Part shown: piece by piece, positions 23,363-36,900 of the stretch
Numbering within the stretch: the first letter of the stretch is position 1
Layout of the letters: the number at the start of each line of letters is the position of its first letter
Assembly (NCBI RefSeq): GCF_910589235.1
Contig: NC_060957.1
Coordinates: forward strand, 14,811,006-14,875,005
Length of the DNA: 64,000 nucleotides
Origin: Vespa crabro
Taxonomy: Eukaryota; Arthropoda; Insecta; Hymenoptera; Vespidae
Direction: 5' to 3'
Notes under the pieces: generated by a model
What the model was told of the DNA's origin: nothing
What the model saw: the letters and a program-made list of their open reading frames with translations, nothing else
Database searches by the model: none
Program-made: the position numbers and the translations under genes

Positions 23363-25598
23363 ATGCTGCGCTACGTGGACTCGTTTCGTACGACCCTACC
23401 CTCGAGACTCATTCTTCTCTCCCTATTACATATTTATTCAGGTTCGTTTGCACGTTCGTTTTCTCAAACTAGATAGAACAATCGATCATTCATCATAAAA
23501 GCACCCTTCTTCCTTTAGATTGTTATATGAATCTTTGTATATACATGTTTTCGAACGATGGACTATCATGTCGTCCTTTCGAATCGAATCGAATATATAA
23601 TTTGCACTCATACATAGTCTCTGTTTCTGATTTTGAATGAATAATGTTGAAAATTCTCTCTTCAAGATTACACATATCTGCATACATATAAAAGCTTCTT
23701 ACTATTAACATTCAAGTGTCGTCACGAATGAAAAAATACGATACTCAAAATACGGTGCTGCAGAAATTTATTATTTTCCATGTCATTTTTCTATCCGTCA
23801 TCTACGATACGAGAGAACGACATATGAAAAGTATTACAGATAATGGCATTTAAAGAATATTGAAATTAAAAGTTTTAAGTTTGGTGCATTTTGACAAGCG
23901 GTTTTCAGCGATGGAACACCATTTTATATAATACGAAACTATACGAAACTACTTTCGAAGATGATATCATCTTAACTGCTTAGGAACATTTTAATTGACT
24001 TGAATTTCGATAAACCTTGCCTTGCCTTGCCTTGTTCATTTGACCTCATCGTTTATTTGGCCCACTTAAATAAAACGATCCATATCTTAGTTCAATACGT
24101 CGATCAAAACAATGTTATTGACCGTTCAATGTAATTTCGTTAGTTAATAATATGATCTTAGAGAAATAGGGAAAGATTGCGAGAGGGTGTTAAAGAGAAA
24201 GCAGGAGTGCATTGGTCGTAAGTACTTACGTATACAATATTTAATATGCACGCACAGATAGCTTACGTGCTATCTGTTCATATGCTATTTCGTTGAACGG
24301 TTAAAATTTTTCATCGGGCACGTTCGTTACAGATATAACGGCCCTTCGCATGACGACCCTACAAATACCGCAACACGTCGTTTTCAACGAAACGATTCGT
24401 ATGCAGTGCAACTTTAGCCTGGACAACGAGCTGCTGTATTCGGTGAAATGGTACAAAGATGGTCATGAGTTTTATCGATACGTTCCGAAGGACGAGCCGA
24501 CGGTACAAATTTTTCCCGTCGCCGGCGTAAACGTGAACGTGCGTTACTACGTTTTGACATCATTAAACGTTAGGCGATAAAGTCGAGCGGGGAGCATCGA
24601 GACCCGTACGGCTAATCGCGGATTCGCGAGCGAGCATTAAGCTCACCTTGTCGGCTTTCAGACGCATCATTCCACGGAAAGATCCGTCGTCTTGAATAAC
24701 GTGGATCTCTCCAGTTCCGGGAGGTATCGATGCGAGGTGTCGGCCGAAGCGCCAGCTTTTCAAACCGTTTCCGATCATGCCGACATGACGGTAGTCGGTG
24801 AGTTTACTTCTACCAAAGGTGGATTACCTTCCTTCCTATTCCTTTTAATTTTATCTCGTATTCTGTCCATTTAGTCCTACCGAACGAAGGCCCTTTAATA
24901 TCGGGTGGTCGATCGAGATATCAGGTCGGCGACGTCGTTCGTCTTAATTGTACATCTGCGCCCTCGAAGCCAGCTGCCCTATTGACGTGGTTCATTAATG
25001 GCGAATCCGTAAGTGTCAAACTTTTCCAAAACCGTTCGTCCATTTCACTCACTCATTCATTCATTCATTCATTCATTCATTCCTTCATTCATTCATTCAT
25101 TCTCATCAATTCGAAGAGCGTGCTTTTCAATAACAAAAGAATATCGAACATCGAATGTATGCAGTTCGCATTCGCAGGCCGACGCGCAATACTTGAAAGG
25201 TCCGCATATTACTGCTGTCGACGCGAGAGGATTGGAAACGGCGGTTTTAGGTTTGGAATTTCGAGTTGCCAGTAAACACTTTAAAAGAGGCGACATGAAG
25301 CTGAAATGCTTGGCAACGATAGCCGCTGTCTATCTTCAAAGTAACGAGGAGAGCGTTGAAGGGGACGAGCGAATTTTGAAAGCTCCAGTAATGGAGAGCC
25401 GCGAAACCAGAGCACAGAGTCATATTCGCAATGACTTGATCAATGGTAATAAACAAAATGCTCCTTGTTCGCAAGAGATATATTGTTATTTTTGATAAGC
25501 GTTAAAGGTCTGACATATATGTTTTAGGATGTTCAGCCGAAGCCTCGTTGAAATGGAAAATGCTCCTCTTAAGCGTAGGAATCGTTTTTATGCGATAA
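23363..25598 (+). CDS. Beaten-path family Ig-domain surface protein, gene B
   Basis: Paralogue of gene A with the same architecture and presumably the same cell-surface guidance role. Exons: 23363-23441 (proposed), 24333-24538, 24662-24797, 24875-25008, 25178-25445 and 25528-25598, total 297 residues. Exons 2, 3 and 6 have exactly the same lengths as in gene A (206, 136 and 71 bases), and all phases match. Ig domain 1 has C52 (MQCNF) and C119 (GRYRC) with SVKWYKDGHEFYRYVP. The second Ig-like region has LNCTS, TWFINGES and LKCLA. Exon 5 shares GPHIT, LETAVLGLEFR, KHFK.GDM and VMESRETRAQ with gene A. The tail LLLSVGIVFMR is a likely GPI-anchor signal. The first exon (MLRYVDSFRTT then LILLSLLHIYS) is proposed from an in-frame ATG, a hydrophobic signal-like stretch and the required phase 1. 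Its donor (GTTCGT) is weak, so this exon is the uncertain part. Exons 2-6 are firm. Confidence 0.85.
25053..25102. repeat. (CATT)n microsatellite in intron 4 of beat-family gene B
   Basis: About twelve CATT units with one CCTT interruption, in the intron matching the one that holds a CT run in gene A. The same intron in both paralogues carries an unrelated simple repeat. Confidence 0.95.
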
Positions 25599-28095
25599 TA
25601 AGTCGTCGCCGATCTAAGTCGTCGCCGATCCATGTCGCCGCCGTCAACGCGCGAAGGAGTCGGAAAAAGATTATATAGTAACATAAACGACTAAGTCAAG
25701 ATACATGTGTCATTCCATCGTATCTATCGTATTCAATCTTTAATCCCCGCACATACCCAATGTATCTATTAATATCATTACATATACGACGAGTACTTAT
25801 CTCTCTTCTCCGTGCGCGCTTCATCGATAAGTAAAAGTAAGTATTGTACCTACGTACTACGTACTACGTAGTATACTATTAGGTACATGACGTACCTACG
25901 TTTTAGGCTCTAAATGTATTTACATGCACGCGCGTGAACAATGATAAAGGAAAAAAAAGAAGGACAAAAAAAAAATGGGAAAAAGAAATGACACTCAAGA
26001 AAGAAAATCTACAATATATTATTATCGTTCGACATATCTAACGTAAAAGTAATCCGTCTTTTCGTACGGCTATTAAACGATTGTCCAAACTGAATCGTCG
26101 AAACTGTAGGTACTTACTTCAATAATACTCTTTTTCTTGTAATACTTTCACTTCTCCCATGAATCTTACTCCTTTTGGTTCGCTGATGGTGCGATGCAGA
26201 AAAAAGAATAAAATAAGATAGCTAGCATCGCATAAGGTGTGCTAGCATCGAGATCGGTCTTTTCATTTCTCTCGAGTAAGAAACACATGGAAATGCCAAT
26301 CAACAAGATGATACAAAAAAGTTAGATTGATTGAAGTTCATCTTAATGATTCATTCGAAGAGCGTACTACGTGTATCGTACGATCGGTTAGTATCGATCT
26401 TTCGTAATATTTTCTATGCGTATCATGGATATACATATCATTCATTTCTCATTCTGACAATTAAAAGAAAAATATTGTACTTACATAACACTTTATATGT
26501 AATGTAAGTGCATGATATGTACGTGAGTATGTAATGGGTGATAGCAGAAATATGATATTTGTGTGATGTTGTATTGTTTGTTAAAATAAAATAGAAGCGA
26601 AATTGTAGGTCGATTCCGATGTTACGTCGCATATGAAATGTTCTTGCAATATTATCTTTCTAAGATTTGGGAAAGTAACATTCCTGTTTAAGACTCATCA
26701 CGATATATTCACGATGATCTTCGCGGTTTCGTTAGAAAAGATAGTAGTGGAATCGATTTACGATATTGCGTATCGAACAAACTCTGCTTCCTTTTCGTAC
26801 GAAGCAGCTCGTTAATGTCCCTATATATGTCTTACTCTATAAGTCTTTACGTGCTTGTAAATATGTAAATAATTTTCATCGTTATTAAAAATTATTCATT
26901 ATTATAATACTTGACCTGTGCACCTATAGTTTCAATAACATTTGTCCATTCGTATTGGCAGTGCATATGTTCGTTGAAAAATCACACAACAGGAGATACA
27001 TATTTGCACGTTCGAAATAACGATTTCAAGAATTTACTTGAACAACGCATGATCTAGAAAAGAAAGGAGTAATAATATTGCTGTTATCTTTGATTTTTCA
27101 TTTAGTACTATCTTTATGTCATTTCAATTTCGTACAATGATAGAGCACAAACCATCGTTCACCCTTTATGCCCTTTAGTTAATCGTGCAAAGAGAAAAAG
27201 GAATATCTTTTATCAATGGATTCGATTTTTTATGCCGTTGTATTTCGTCGTAAGCGCCATCTATGACGCTTCACAGGAATATCTCGACTACGCTAATCTT
27301 TTTCATTGTATAGTCTTCCAATTGTTTTCATTATGAAGCAAGAAAGAGAAAGGATAGGAATTAACAAAAGTGACTTTTTCTTTTTTTCCTTTTTTTATAA
27401 TAAATACTTGTCAAGTAATAGAAAAGATTTAGTAGAACTGCCGATATCTTAAAAACAGGATGCTGTTGCATATGATACTGTTCCTCTTACCATATTGGTT
27501 ACGTTAATAATACATAGTTTATCCATGAATATATAAGATTTATAATTGGAATAAAAATACTTATATATTATAAATTCAGCTACGCATATAACTCTATTTA
27601 GTTCTCTTCTTTTAAATACTTTTCTTTCGATGTACGTTATGGAAGCTTTCATTTATGAGATTCTAGATAAGTATCAGTAAATAGGAAAAGAAAAAGAAGA
27701 AAACAAATAAATGAGAAAGGAATCGGATTAATGTTTACAGAGTAATGAAATAAATAAAAACAAATTTTTAATGTCATTACAGTAAACGCTCTCTCTCATC
27801 TTTCATATTTACATGAAACATTCATGCAAGTACACCGACAACTATAAACGCGCGCCTGCGCCCATCCATATATGTACATCATTGAAAAACGTCAGATGTC
27901 AGATTTAACAAAGTTCGATAGGTTAGAAGATTGTACATACCACTAGCGAGCATCGACATCATTAAGAGAGAGGTAGAGAGAGCCATGAATTGTGTAAATA
28001 AAATAAACTCGCTTTGTTTCTAGTGTATTAAAGTACAACAATATAATTACTGCTACTTACTGTCGGTGACATAAACTAATAACGTGCAAAATACG
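25599..28095. other. Intergenic: beat-family gene B 3' side to EXOC8
   Basis: AT-rich sequence without a recognisable gene. AATAAA at 26207-26212 is a possible end signal for beat-family gene B, giving a 3' UTR of about 0.6 kb. The region just before 28096 should contain the EXOC8 promoter and 5' UTR; I see no clear core element there. Confidence 0.6.
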
Positions 28096-30976
28096 ATGGC
28101 AGAAAATTTAGCAAAAGTTTTTGCAGCAGAAGATTTCAATGCGGAAAAATGTGAGGAATTTTGTATATTGACATTTTTACTGTACCTTTATCCATCTTAA
28201 CCTTGATTAAGTTTCATTTATATCGACAAAGATATTATCACATATCGAAGGATACATTATGTCGTTCTAAAGAAAATAATTTATCTATTTTGTTTTTATC
28301 ATCTTATACAATAGCATGTTCGACAAAAACGTCATTAAACAATGTCTTTTCAGTCGTCAAGGATCTCAGTGCGCAATGCGTTGGTGCGGATGAACTACGA
28401 CAGCAACGTGCCAAAATTCAAGAACTTGCGAATAATACATCTGCTTTGTTGAAGCGCAATGTCTATCAAAATTATATGCAATTTATAGAAACAGCTAAAG
28501 AAATTTCTCATTTGGAAAGTGAAATGTACCAGTTGTCGCAATTGTTAAGCGAGCAGCGTTCTTTATTAAGTACACTTGGCACTAGCAGAACTACTGGCCT
28601 TATGTTTGAAGATTTATCCCAATTAGACAATAATAACGATAATATTACCAAGGAGCAAGAGCAAAAGCAAAAGCTGATTCAACTACTTGAAAATGTTGAA
28701 GGTGCCATGGTTAGTTGTTAATTTATTTAATAAAAAGATGAATATAGTAATAAAAAAAAAGAAAAAAAAAAAAAAAAAGAAAAAGAAATGAATATAGTAA
28801 TATTTTGCCTCGCCACAGAATTTGGCAGAAATTGCTGGTCGTGTTTGCTTGCACGAAGGTTCTCTCCTAGAGTTGGATCCAGTCGATGGGATGCCATTGA
28901 AAAGAATTCATGCTTATTTATTCAACGACGTATTAATGATAGCCTCTTGGTTAGCTAACGGCGGCAGAAGAGGTCCACCCAGATACAAGATGCAAGCTGT
29001 CTATAATTTGCAAAGTTTAGCTGTCGTCAATATTAGAGATCTGAGTACGGTGAAGTTGGCATTTAAACTTCTCGCATTTCCGGATACCAGGGTGTTTCAG
29101 TGTGCAACCGCAACAAGTAAAGTTAGTGTAATAAAATAGCCATGCTTATAGAATATACAGAATGATTTGACGGATGTTATATATTGCAGAAGGAATGGTT
29201 GGACAAATGCGAACAAGCAAAGAGAGCCAAGCTGGCGCAAGAGAATGGAAATAATGATGGGGATAAGAATAAACTTTCTAAGGAAAAAGAAACGATACCG
29301 TCGCGCTCCATGTCTTTGGAATCGAATACGTTAGGTTAGTTTTTATTATCTTGCAAGAGACAACAATTGGGATATTTGTGCTCGACCATCTTTCTATATT
29401 TATTTATTTTATTAAGAAATATCCAATAATCTTTTATCTACGAATTTGTAGGTATAGAAGATGAAGAGGAATCGGAATATCACGAGCCACCGCCCGAATG
29501 GGTATTAGAAGTGGCAGAGGATTTGGATTCTTGCATAGCACAACGCCACTTTGAAGATGCTTATAGTCTTTTAGAAAGAGCTAGGACATATTTGAAAGAT
29601 ACGACAATGACGCCTCTCCTGTTGGAAATTCAAACGAAGGTTAATGAGAGAGGACGTGCTTTAATCGATGTTCTAATAAAAGAACTTGAATTGAGTTCAG
29701 AGTCAAAATCATTGCAAGGCGGTGGTTTAAGAAGCGCACGACGTATAGTTAAACTTTTAATACAATTAAATCGAAGCGCTCAAGGATGTAAATTGTATCT
29801 AAGATTGTGTAGTGCTATGCTGAAGGCACGAGTTAAAAGGGTAAAGAGAGAAGGTGCCACTGTGCCTTACATACGACAGCTTAGTGCGATTGCTTTCAGT
29901 AATATAGCAGAAATGGCAAAAGAATTTTTAAAACTCTTTCCCCAGTCTACAAATTGTACTTCCGGTAAGAGCATATTGTCACTCGATATAAGAATTATAT
30001 TCTTCTTTATCGATTTTCCTTTTCCTATGTCACAGGCTTAGTGGTGTGGTGCAGTCAAGAGATAAAATACTTGACGTCGCACTTGACCAATTTACTTTTC
30101 ATCCCGCAAGTATCATTAAGCGTTTTAGTCGAATGTATTCTAGCTGTTAGAGGTCACTGTGACCAGGTGAATCATGAACAAATCTTATTATTATCTTATA
30201 ATAATGCGTATTCGTGGATTTTCTTAGAAATTTGTCAAAATACGGTAATTTTATTATCTTTTACAATATTATAGCTAACGCAACTAGGTATGGATTTTCG
30301 TTATCAATTGGATGGTCAGCTCAGATCCCCATTGTCTAAAGTTATACAAGATACTAGTGAAAATTACATCGATACCGTTACAAAGGGCCAAGCTGCAGAG
30401 GATACATGGAGTCCGACGAATCTTCAAAATAGTCCAAATCTTCAAAATTTGTTATTGGAATTGGATAATCTTGGTATTACCGTACCAAAGGCTTATTTGA
30501 CGAATGACTTTTGGATCGCATTAACCAATAATACATTAGCATTTTCCAAATTATACGTTAGTTTTCTCGAGGATTGTCTAAGCATCGCGACCCCGGAACT
30601 TATGCAAACGATCGATACTGCCCTTTTATCATTGATACGAACGCAAGTACAACATTTGATAACATCTCTTAACAATCCAAAATTAAAACAAGAGGTAATT
30701 GGTGACACTCGTAAAATCTATGCACGGATGTTTATTACCTTATAATTACTTTATTACTCGATATTTCAGAAACGAATGATACAGGATAACGCGGCTTATG
30801 TCAGAGATGTAGTAATCAATAGAAGTTTGGAATTATACAAAAGTGTAACAAGTCGGAAGTTTACCAAACTTTTAGTACTCAAAGAACAAATTGTGCTTGA
30901 ACAAATTTCTCCGATGAAGCCTAAAGCTGCACCCAGGACTTCGGTACCTAAATACTCATCCACTGAATACATTTAA
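28096..30976 (+). CDS. EXOC8: Exocyst complex component 8 (Exo84)
   Basis: Subunit of the octameric exocyst that tethers secretory vesicles to the plasma membrane; in animals it is also a RalA effector. Eight exons: 28096-28150, 28354-28709, 28819-29121, 29190-29334, 29452-29964, 30036-30166, 30275-30694 and 30770-30976, all with GT-AG borders and closing phases. The product is 709 residues (human 725). The N-terminal coiled-coil region (about residues 20-137) has FVKDLSAQCVGADELRQQ and KEISHLESEMYQLS, typical of the Exo84/Vps51 superfamily. A PH domain follows in exon 3 (about 138-240: GRVCLHEGSLLELDP, AYLFNDVLMIASW), then a charged linker and the helical Exo84 C-terminal domain (PEWVLEVAEDLDSCIAQRHFE through SLELYKSV). 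Exon 1 carries the ATG (MAENLAKVFAAEDFNAEKF) and is supported by phase 1. The gene is convergent with SPAG7, whose stop lies 482 bases away. Confidence 0.95.
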
Positions 30977-31060
30977 ATAATACGACATGATTGGAAACGT
31001 AATCAATTAATGCCATGGCAAAACCTATTTTCATACAACTCAGCAGACTGTATAATACTG

Positions 31061-31116
<56 letters not shown>
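31061..31116. repeat. (TA)n(CA)n microsatellite
   Basis: A short TA run passes into about 22 CA units. It lies in the 3' flank of EXOC8, between the convergent EXOC8 and SPAG7 stops. Confidence 0.95.
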
Positions 31117-31117
<1 letters not shown>

Positions 31118-31458
31118 TTATACATGTGTATATATGTATACATAAATCGCATTCTAAGCATAAAAATTAAATATATTCAAATTTAGAGAATACACGTAGC
31201 ACTGCCTATTCATATCTAATATATGGACAGTTATTTGTGGTAAATATTTTGTGTAAATTAATAATCCTTTATACCTATGATGTTGAAAAAAAAAGAAAAA
31301 AAAAGTATGCATTTCATCTAAATTTTAATCCGAAGAACGTTTACATATTATGGTCTCTGTGATAACGAAACATCAATCAAATATTTACAGCAGAAATAAG
31401 AGAAGATAGTTAAAATGATGTAAATTTGAAAGAATATAATTATAACTACTTTACGCTT

Positions 31459-32473
31459 TCACTTCTTTTTATCGTTAGTCGCAGTATTATTTGTTTCTAA
31501 TTTTCTTCTCTTTGCACGTATGTCCGCTAACGTTTGTTCTATACTACGTTGATCCTTTTTATTCTCGCTAGGTACTAAAACAAAAAAAAGTAATACATTA
31601 TCGTATGGGTGAAGATATCGTGGTTGATTGAAATCAACATGAGACGACACCGTCGACGCCACTTACCACAACCATAACTGCTATTAGCTTCTGTTTTTCT
31701 AGCAGCTTCAAGGGCTGCTTCCTTTCCAATTATATGCTGATATTTATCCTTATAATAACTATTCGGAACAAAATTCTCTTTTCGTTTTTTCGAATTTAAT
31801 GCCTCTTCTTCCTCTTTTGCTTGTCTTTGTCTTTCCTCTTGTATCCTCTTTGCTACTTCTTCGTTCCATTCTTCACCTTTTCGAAGAGTATTCAATTGAT
31901 CTTCCGAAGGAGCATGTTCCCTCTTGAAGATCATAATGTAACGGTCAATACCTTCTTCTCCAAACGAATATGCCCAAACATTTGCAACTTCGGCAACATC
32001 GTGTCTAATAAAGTCGGATATGAGATCAATTAAAATATAAAGATGTATTTGTTTCAATGCTATTTGTTTATATACATTATACTTCTATGAATCTGATCCA
32101 TTGCAGGAAATTTATACTCTTTTGCTGTGTCATCTTGAAGAAACTTATTCATTTTCTCTTCTACCTATAAATTAAATAACTTCAATATAATAAAATTATA
32201 AGTAATCGGTGTCAGGTTAATTAATTGTTTTTAACCTTCTTTCTAAAGACCTTCAATCTTTCGGATTCTGCTTTTTGATGCTTCTGATATTCCTCTTGTT
32301 GTTCTGCGTAATACGAAATGATTAAATATGACACACACAAATCACTTTGTCACAACATGCAAAGCAAAAGGTTAAGTTACATTTTTCAACTGACTTTTCA
32401 TTAATGCCTTTTGTCTGTTGCTCACTGTAGGTGGCTTTTCCATAGAGTTCAGAATAGATCCTAACAAATCCAT
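31459..32473 (-). CDS. SPAG7: Sperm-associated antigen 7 homologue (R3H domain)
   Basis: Small conserved protein with an R3H-type single-stranded nucleic-acid-binding domain; its exact role is poorly known. Exons on the - strand: 32473-32395, 32303-32236, 32164-32076, 32004-31667 and 31574-31459, giving 229 residues (human 227). The start MDLLGSILNSMEKPP matches the family N-terminus. A lysine- and glutamate-rich helical segment follows, then the R3H region (about 50-115: FPAMDQIHRSIIHDVAEVA, then YSFGEEGIDRYIMIFKRE). The C-terminal signature contains YKDKYQHIIGKEAA, YGC and DQRSIEQTLADIRAKRRK. Donors in exons 1 and 3 (GTCAGT and GTATAT) were chosen over neighbouring GTs because only they restore the conserved frame. 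This is the last intact gene before the telomere, 27 kb away. Confidence 0.95.
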
Positions 32474-32939
32474 TGTTCATAGAGACCTTAGATTATTTCT
32501 TACTTGAATAAATAATTAAACAACGAAAATTAGAAATTTTTTCTTTACGCTAACGCAACTGAACACCAAACAAAAAATAAGCACCTCGTTTCGTGTCCGT
32601 CGTTCATGCTTCTATAATATCTATCTACGAACATAGGTGCGCTGGTATCGCGAGAAATCTATTTTTCGCGGCATCGTACAAATTCGTTAGTTAAGTAATT
32701 TTATTATTTTAATCGTCAATGTCCATTTATATAGATCTTTATGTAGATTCCATTAATGTCTAACGTATTGAACGTTTCGTTTCTACAGCTTCGATCTATA
32801 TTGTAAAATTCGTAAAATTATAATATGCCATTACTTGCACAGCCCACTTATGATATTATTATCATTATTATTATAATTATTATTATTATCATTATTATTA
32901 TTATCATTATTATTATTATCATTATTATTATCATTATTA

Positions 32940-32974
<35 letters not shown>

Positions 32975-33369
32975 GTTATTATTTTATTGTTATCCAAACT
33001 ATACAAGTCATCAAATTTGCAGTTCTACGCCTTCTTCCGTGCTCTTTTAGACTATATATTTCTAAGTAGTAGAATTATTCACACGGAAGCGCACATATTT
33101 TTCAACTTATTTTTAAACTTTAATTTTTTAATAATATTTTCTAGCATTGTTTGTCTTTGTTATAAATTTATATTTAAATGGACCTTTTTATTTCACATTG
33201 TAGAAATGCCCGTTTTTTAATAGACATTTTAATGGTCAAACAAGGAAGGACATTGGAAGGACCATGTAAGTTGGAGTACACAGACAGTTTCCTCTCGTAC
33301 TCCAATGAGTTATACATCGAAAAAGAATCTTTACGTGTCGTTACATTCAATCAACTTACGATGATTTTA
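32474..33369. other. Gene-free transition into the subtelomere
   Basis: The first 150 bases should hold the SPAG7 promoter. The rest is AT-rich, with a long imperfect ATT repeat at 32852-32990. Open frames here are short and unlike any family I know. Confidence 0.6.
32852..32990. repeat. (ATT)n / (ATC)n trinucleotide repeat
   Basis: About 45 ATT triplets with scattered ATC, ATA and TTT variants. It marks the boundary between the gene-bearing part and the satellite-bearing part of the window. Confidence 0.95.
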
Positions 33370-33998
33370 TAATTATTTAAACGATATGCAATGTAGCCGA
33401 AATGCGAATGTTTAAACAACAGTATATTCCGTTAAAGATCATATAGCTTTTAAGGATCCGTCCATAATGGTTGCGGTATAGAATGAATGAATATTTAAAC
33501 GATAGTAGATTCGTTTAAACATTATAAAGAAATCGTGGCGGGCGAGAAGTTTAATATAAGCTTAATTTAAAATTTCAATACTTAAACATTTTTATTTCGG
33601 ACTCGTCTAACATAAATATAAACACCGTGGATGATTAATTTTCAGAATTACTCGAATTAGTCTTCTTTTGGATTTCAACTCAATCTCCCTAAAGGCAAGG
33701 AAAGGTTATAAATGAATTACCTTCCGCAATTTTATAAAATTAATCAGACAGTATACAGTGTATGCGAAATACAATAATACTATATTTAAACAATAGTACA
33801 CTCGTTTATTGATTAAAAAGTCGGTACCGGCGTTCATTAGTTAATGAAAGCTAATGTCACACGTACGGTTATAGATACGATATCGATATATATGAATTTG
33901 TATCACGTTGAAAGCATAAAGAACAATAAATAAAATTAAAACATGTGATAATTATTATATAGATTTGCAAATTTAATATAACATCGTGATTCTCTATT
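33370..33998. repeat. Decayed edge of the 304-base satellite
   Basis: Roughly two strongly diverged monomers. Recognisable pieces are TTTAAACAATAGT/TTTAAACATT-type motifs (33412, 33490, 33785), a TTAATTTAAAATTT..CTTAAACATT stretch and a TATAAACA segment. Identity is far lower than inside the array, as expected at an array edge that exchange does not homogenise. Confidence 0.6.
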
Positions 33999-36900
33999 CT
34001 AAACGCCAAAGATTATAAATTAACATTATTGATAATTTTATAATTATTTAAACGATTTTTATAGCACGCGGGATAGAATAGAGTAATATTTAAACAATAG
34101 TTCATTTATTTAAACATTGAAAAGCCTGAATCGCGCGCGGGACTTAAAATAATTCTAATATAAACTTCTAGTACTTAAAAATTTTAATTTCGTAGCTGTA
34201 TTCCCTGGTAATATAAACATAAACGCACTTCTTCACGACTTTGACAGTTCACGACTAAGTTTGCTCTTGCACTCCGACGTGTGCACTTCGCGATTCTCTT
34301 TTCTAAACGCTAAAGATTATAAATTAATATTTTCGGTAATTTTATAATTATTTATACGGTTTTTATAGCACGCGGGATAGAATAGAGTAATATTTAAACA
34401 ATTGTTCATTTATTTAAACAATAAAAACTCTGAATCGCGCGCGGGACTTAAAATAATTTTAATATAAACTTCTAGTACTTAAAAATTTTAATTTCGGAGC
34501 GGTTTTCTCTGGTAATATAAACATAAACGCACTTTTTCACGACTTTGACAGTCCGCGACTTAGTTTGCTCTTGCACTCCGACGTGTGCACTTCGAGATTC
34601 TCTTTTCTAAACGCTAAAGATTATAAATTAACATTTCCGGTAATTTTATAATTATTTATACGGTTTTTATAGCACGCGGGATAGAATAGAGTAATATTTA
34701 AACAATTGTTCATTTATTTAAACAATAAAAACTCTGAATCGTGCGCGGGACTTAAAATAATTTTAATATAAACTTCTAGTACTTAAAAATTTTAATTTCT
34801 GAGCGGATTTCTCTTGAGACATAAACATAAACGCACTTTTTCACGACTTTGACAGTTCGCGACTTAGTTTGCTGTTGCACTCCGACGTGTGCACTTCGTG
34901 ATTCTCTTTTCTAAACGCTAAAGATTATAAATTAACATTTCCGGTAATTTTATAATTATTTATACGGTTTTTATAGCACGCGGGATAGAATAGAGTAATA
35001 TTTAAACAATAGTTCATTTATTTAAACAATAACAACTCTGAATCGTGCGCGGGACTTAAAATAATTTTAATATAAACTCCTAGTACTTAAAAATTTTAAT
35101 TTCGGAGCGGTTTTCTCTTGAGACATAAACATAAACGCACTTTTTCACGACTTTGACAGTTCGCGACTTAGTTTGCTGTTGCACTCCGACGTGTGCACTT
35201 CGTGATTCTCTTTTCTAAACGCTAAAGATTATAAATTAACATTTCCGGTAATTTTATAATTATTTATACGGTTTTTATAGCACGCGGGATAGAATAGAGT
35301 AATATTTAAACAATTGTTCATTTATTTAAACAATAAAAACTCTGAATCGCGCGCGGGACTTAAAATAATTTTAATATAAACTTCTAGTACTTAAAAATTT
35401 TAATTTCTGAGCGGATTTCTCTTGAGACATAAACATAAACGCACTTTTTCACGACTTTGACAGTTGGCGACTTAGTTTGCTCTTGCACTCCGACGTGTGC
35501 ACTTCGTGATTCTCTTTCCTAAACGCTAAAACTTATAAATTAATATTTTCGGTAATTATATGATTATTTATACGGTTTTTATAGCACGCGCGATGGAATA
35601 GAGTAACATTTAAACAATAGTTCATTTATTTAAACAATAAAAATCCTGAATCGCGCGCGGGACTTAAAATAATTTTAATATAAACTTCTAGTACTCAAAA
35701 ATTTTAATTTCGGAGCGGTTTTCTCTTGTGACATAAACATAAACGCACTTTTTCACGACTTTGACAGTTCGCGACTTAGTTTGCTGTTGCACTCCGACGT
35801 GTGCACTTCGTGATTCTCTTTTCTAAACGCTAAAGATTATAAATTAACATTTCCGGTAATTTTATAATTATTTATACGGTTTTTATAGCACGCGGGATAG
35901 AATAGAGTAATATTTAAACAATAGTTCATTTATTTAAACATTGAAAAGTTTGAATCGCGCGCGGGACTTAAAATAATTCTAATATAAACTTCTAGTACTC
36001 AAAAATTTTAATTTCGGAGCGGTTTTCTCTTGTGACATAAACATAAACGCACTTTTTCACGACTTTGACCATTCGCGACTTAGTTTGCTCTTGCACTCCG
36101 ACGTGTGCACTTCGTGATTCTCTTTTCTAAACGCTAAAGCTTATAAATTAACATTATCGATAATTTTATAATTATCTATACGATTTTTATAGCACGCAGG
36201 ATAGGATAGAGTATTATTTAAACAATAGTTCATTTATTTAAACATTGAAAAGTTTGAATCGCGCGCGGGACTTAAAATAATTCTAATATAAACTTCTAGT
36301 ACTTAAAATTTTAATTTCGGAGCGGTTTTCTCTGGTAATATAAACATAAACGTACTTTTACACGACTTTGACAGTTCGCGACTTAGTTTGCTCTTGCACT
36401 CCGACGTGTGCACTTCGAGATTCTCTTTTCTAAACGCTAAAACTATTAAATTAATATTTTCGGTAATTTTGTAATTATCTAAACAATTTTTATAGCACGC
36501 GGGATAGAATAGAGTAATATTTAAACAATAGTTCATTTATTTAAACAATAAAAACTCTGAATCGCGCGCGGGACTTAAAATAATTTTAATATAAACATCT
36601 AGTACTTAAAAATTTTAATTTCGGAGCGGTTTTCTCTGGTAATATAAACATAAACGTACTTTTACACGACTTTGACAGTTCGCGGCTTAGTTTGCTCTTG
36701 CACTCCGACGTGTGCACTTCGAGATTCTCTTTTCTAAACGCTAAAACTATTAAATTAATATTTTCGGTAATTTTGTAATTATCTAAACAATTTTTATAGC
36801 ACGCGGGATAGAATAGAGTAATATTTAAACAATAGTTCATTTATTTAAACAATAGTTCATTTATTTAAACAATTAAAACTCTGAATCTTGCGCGGGACTT

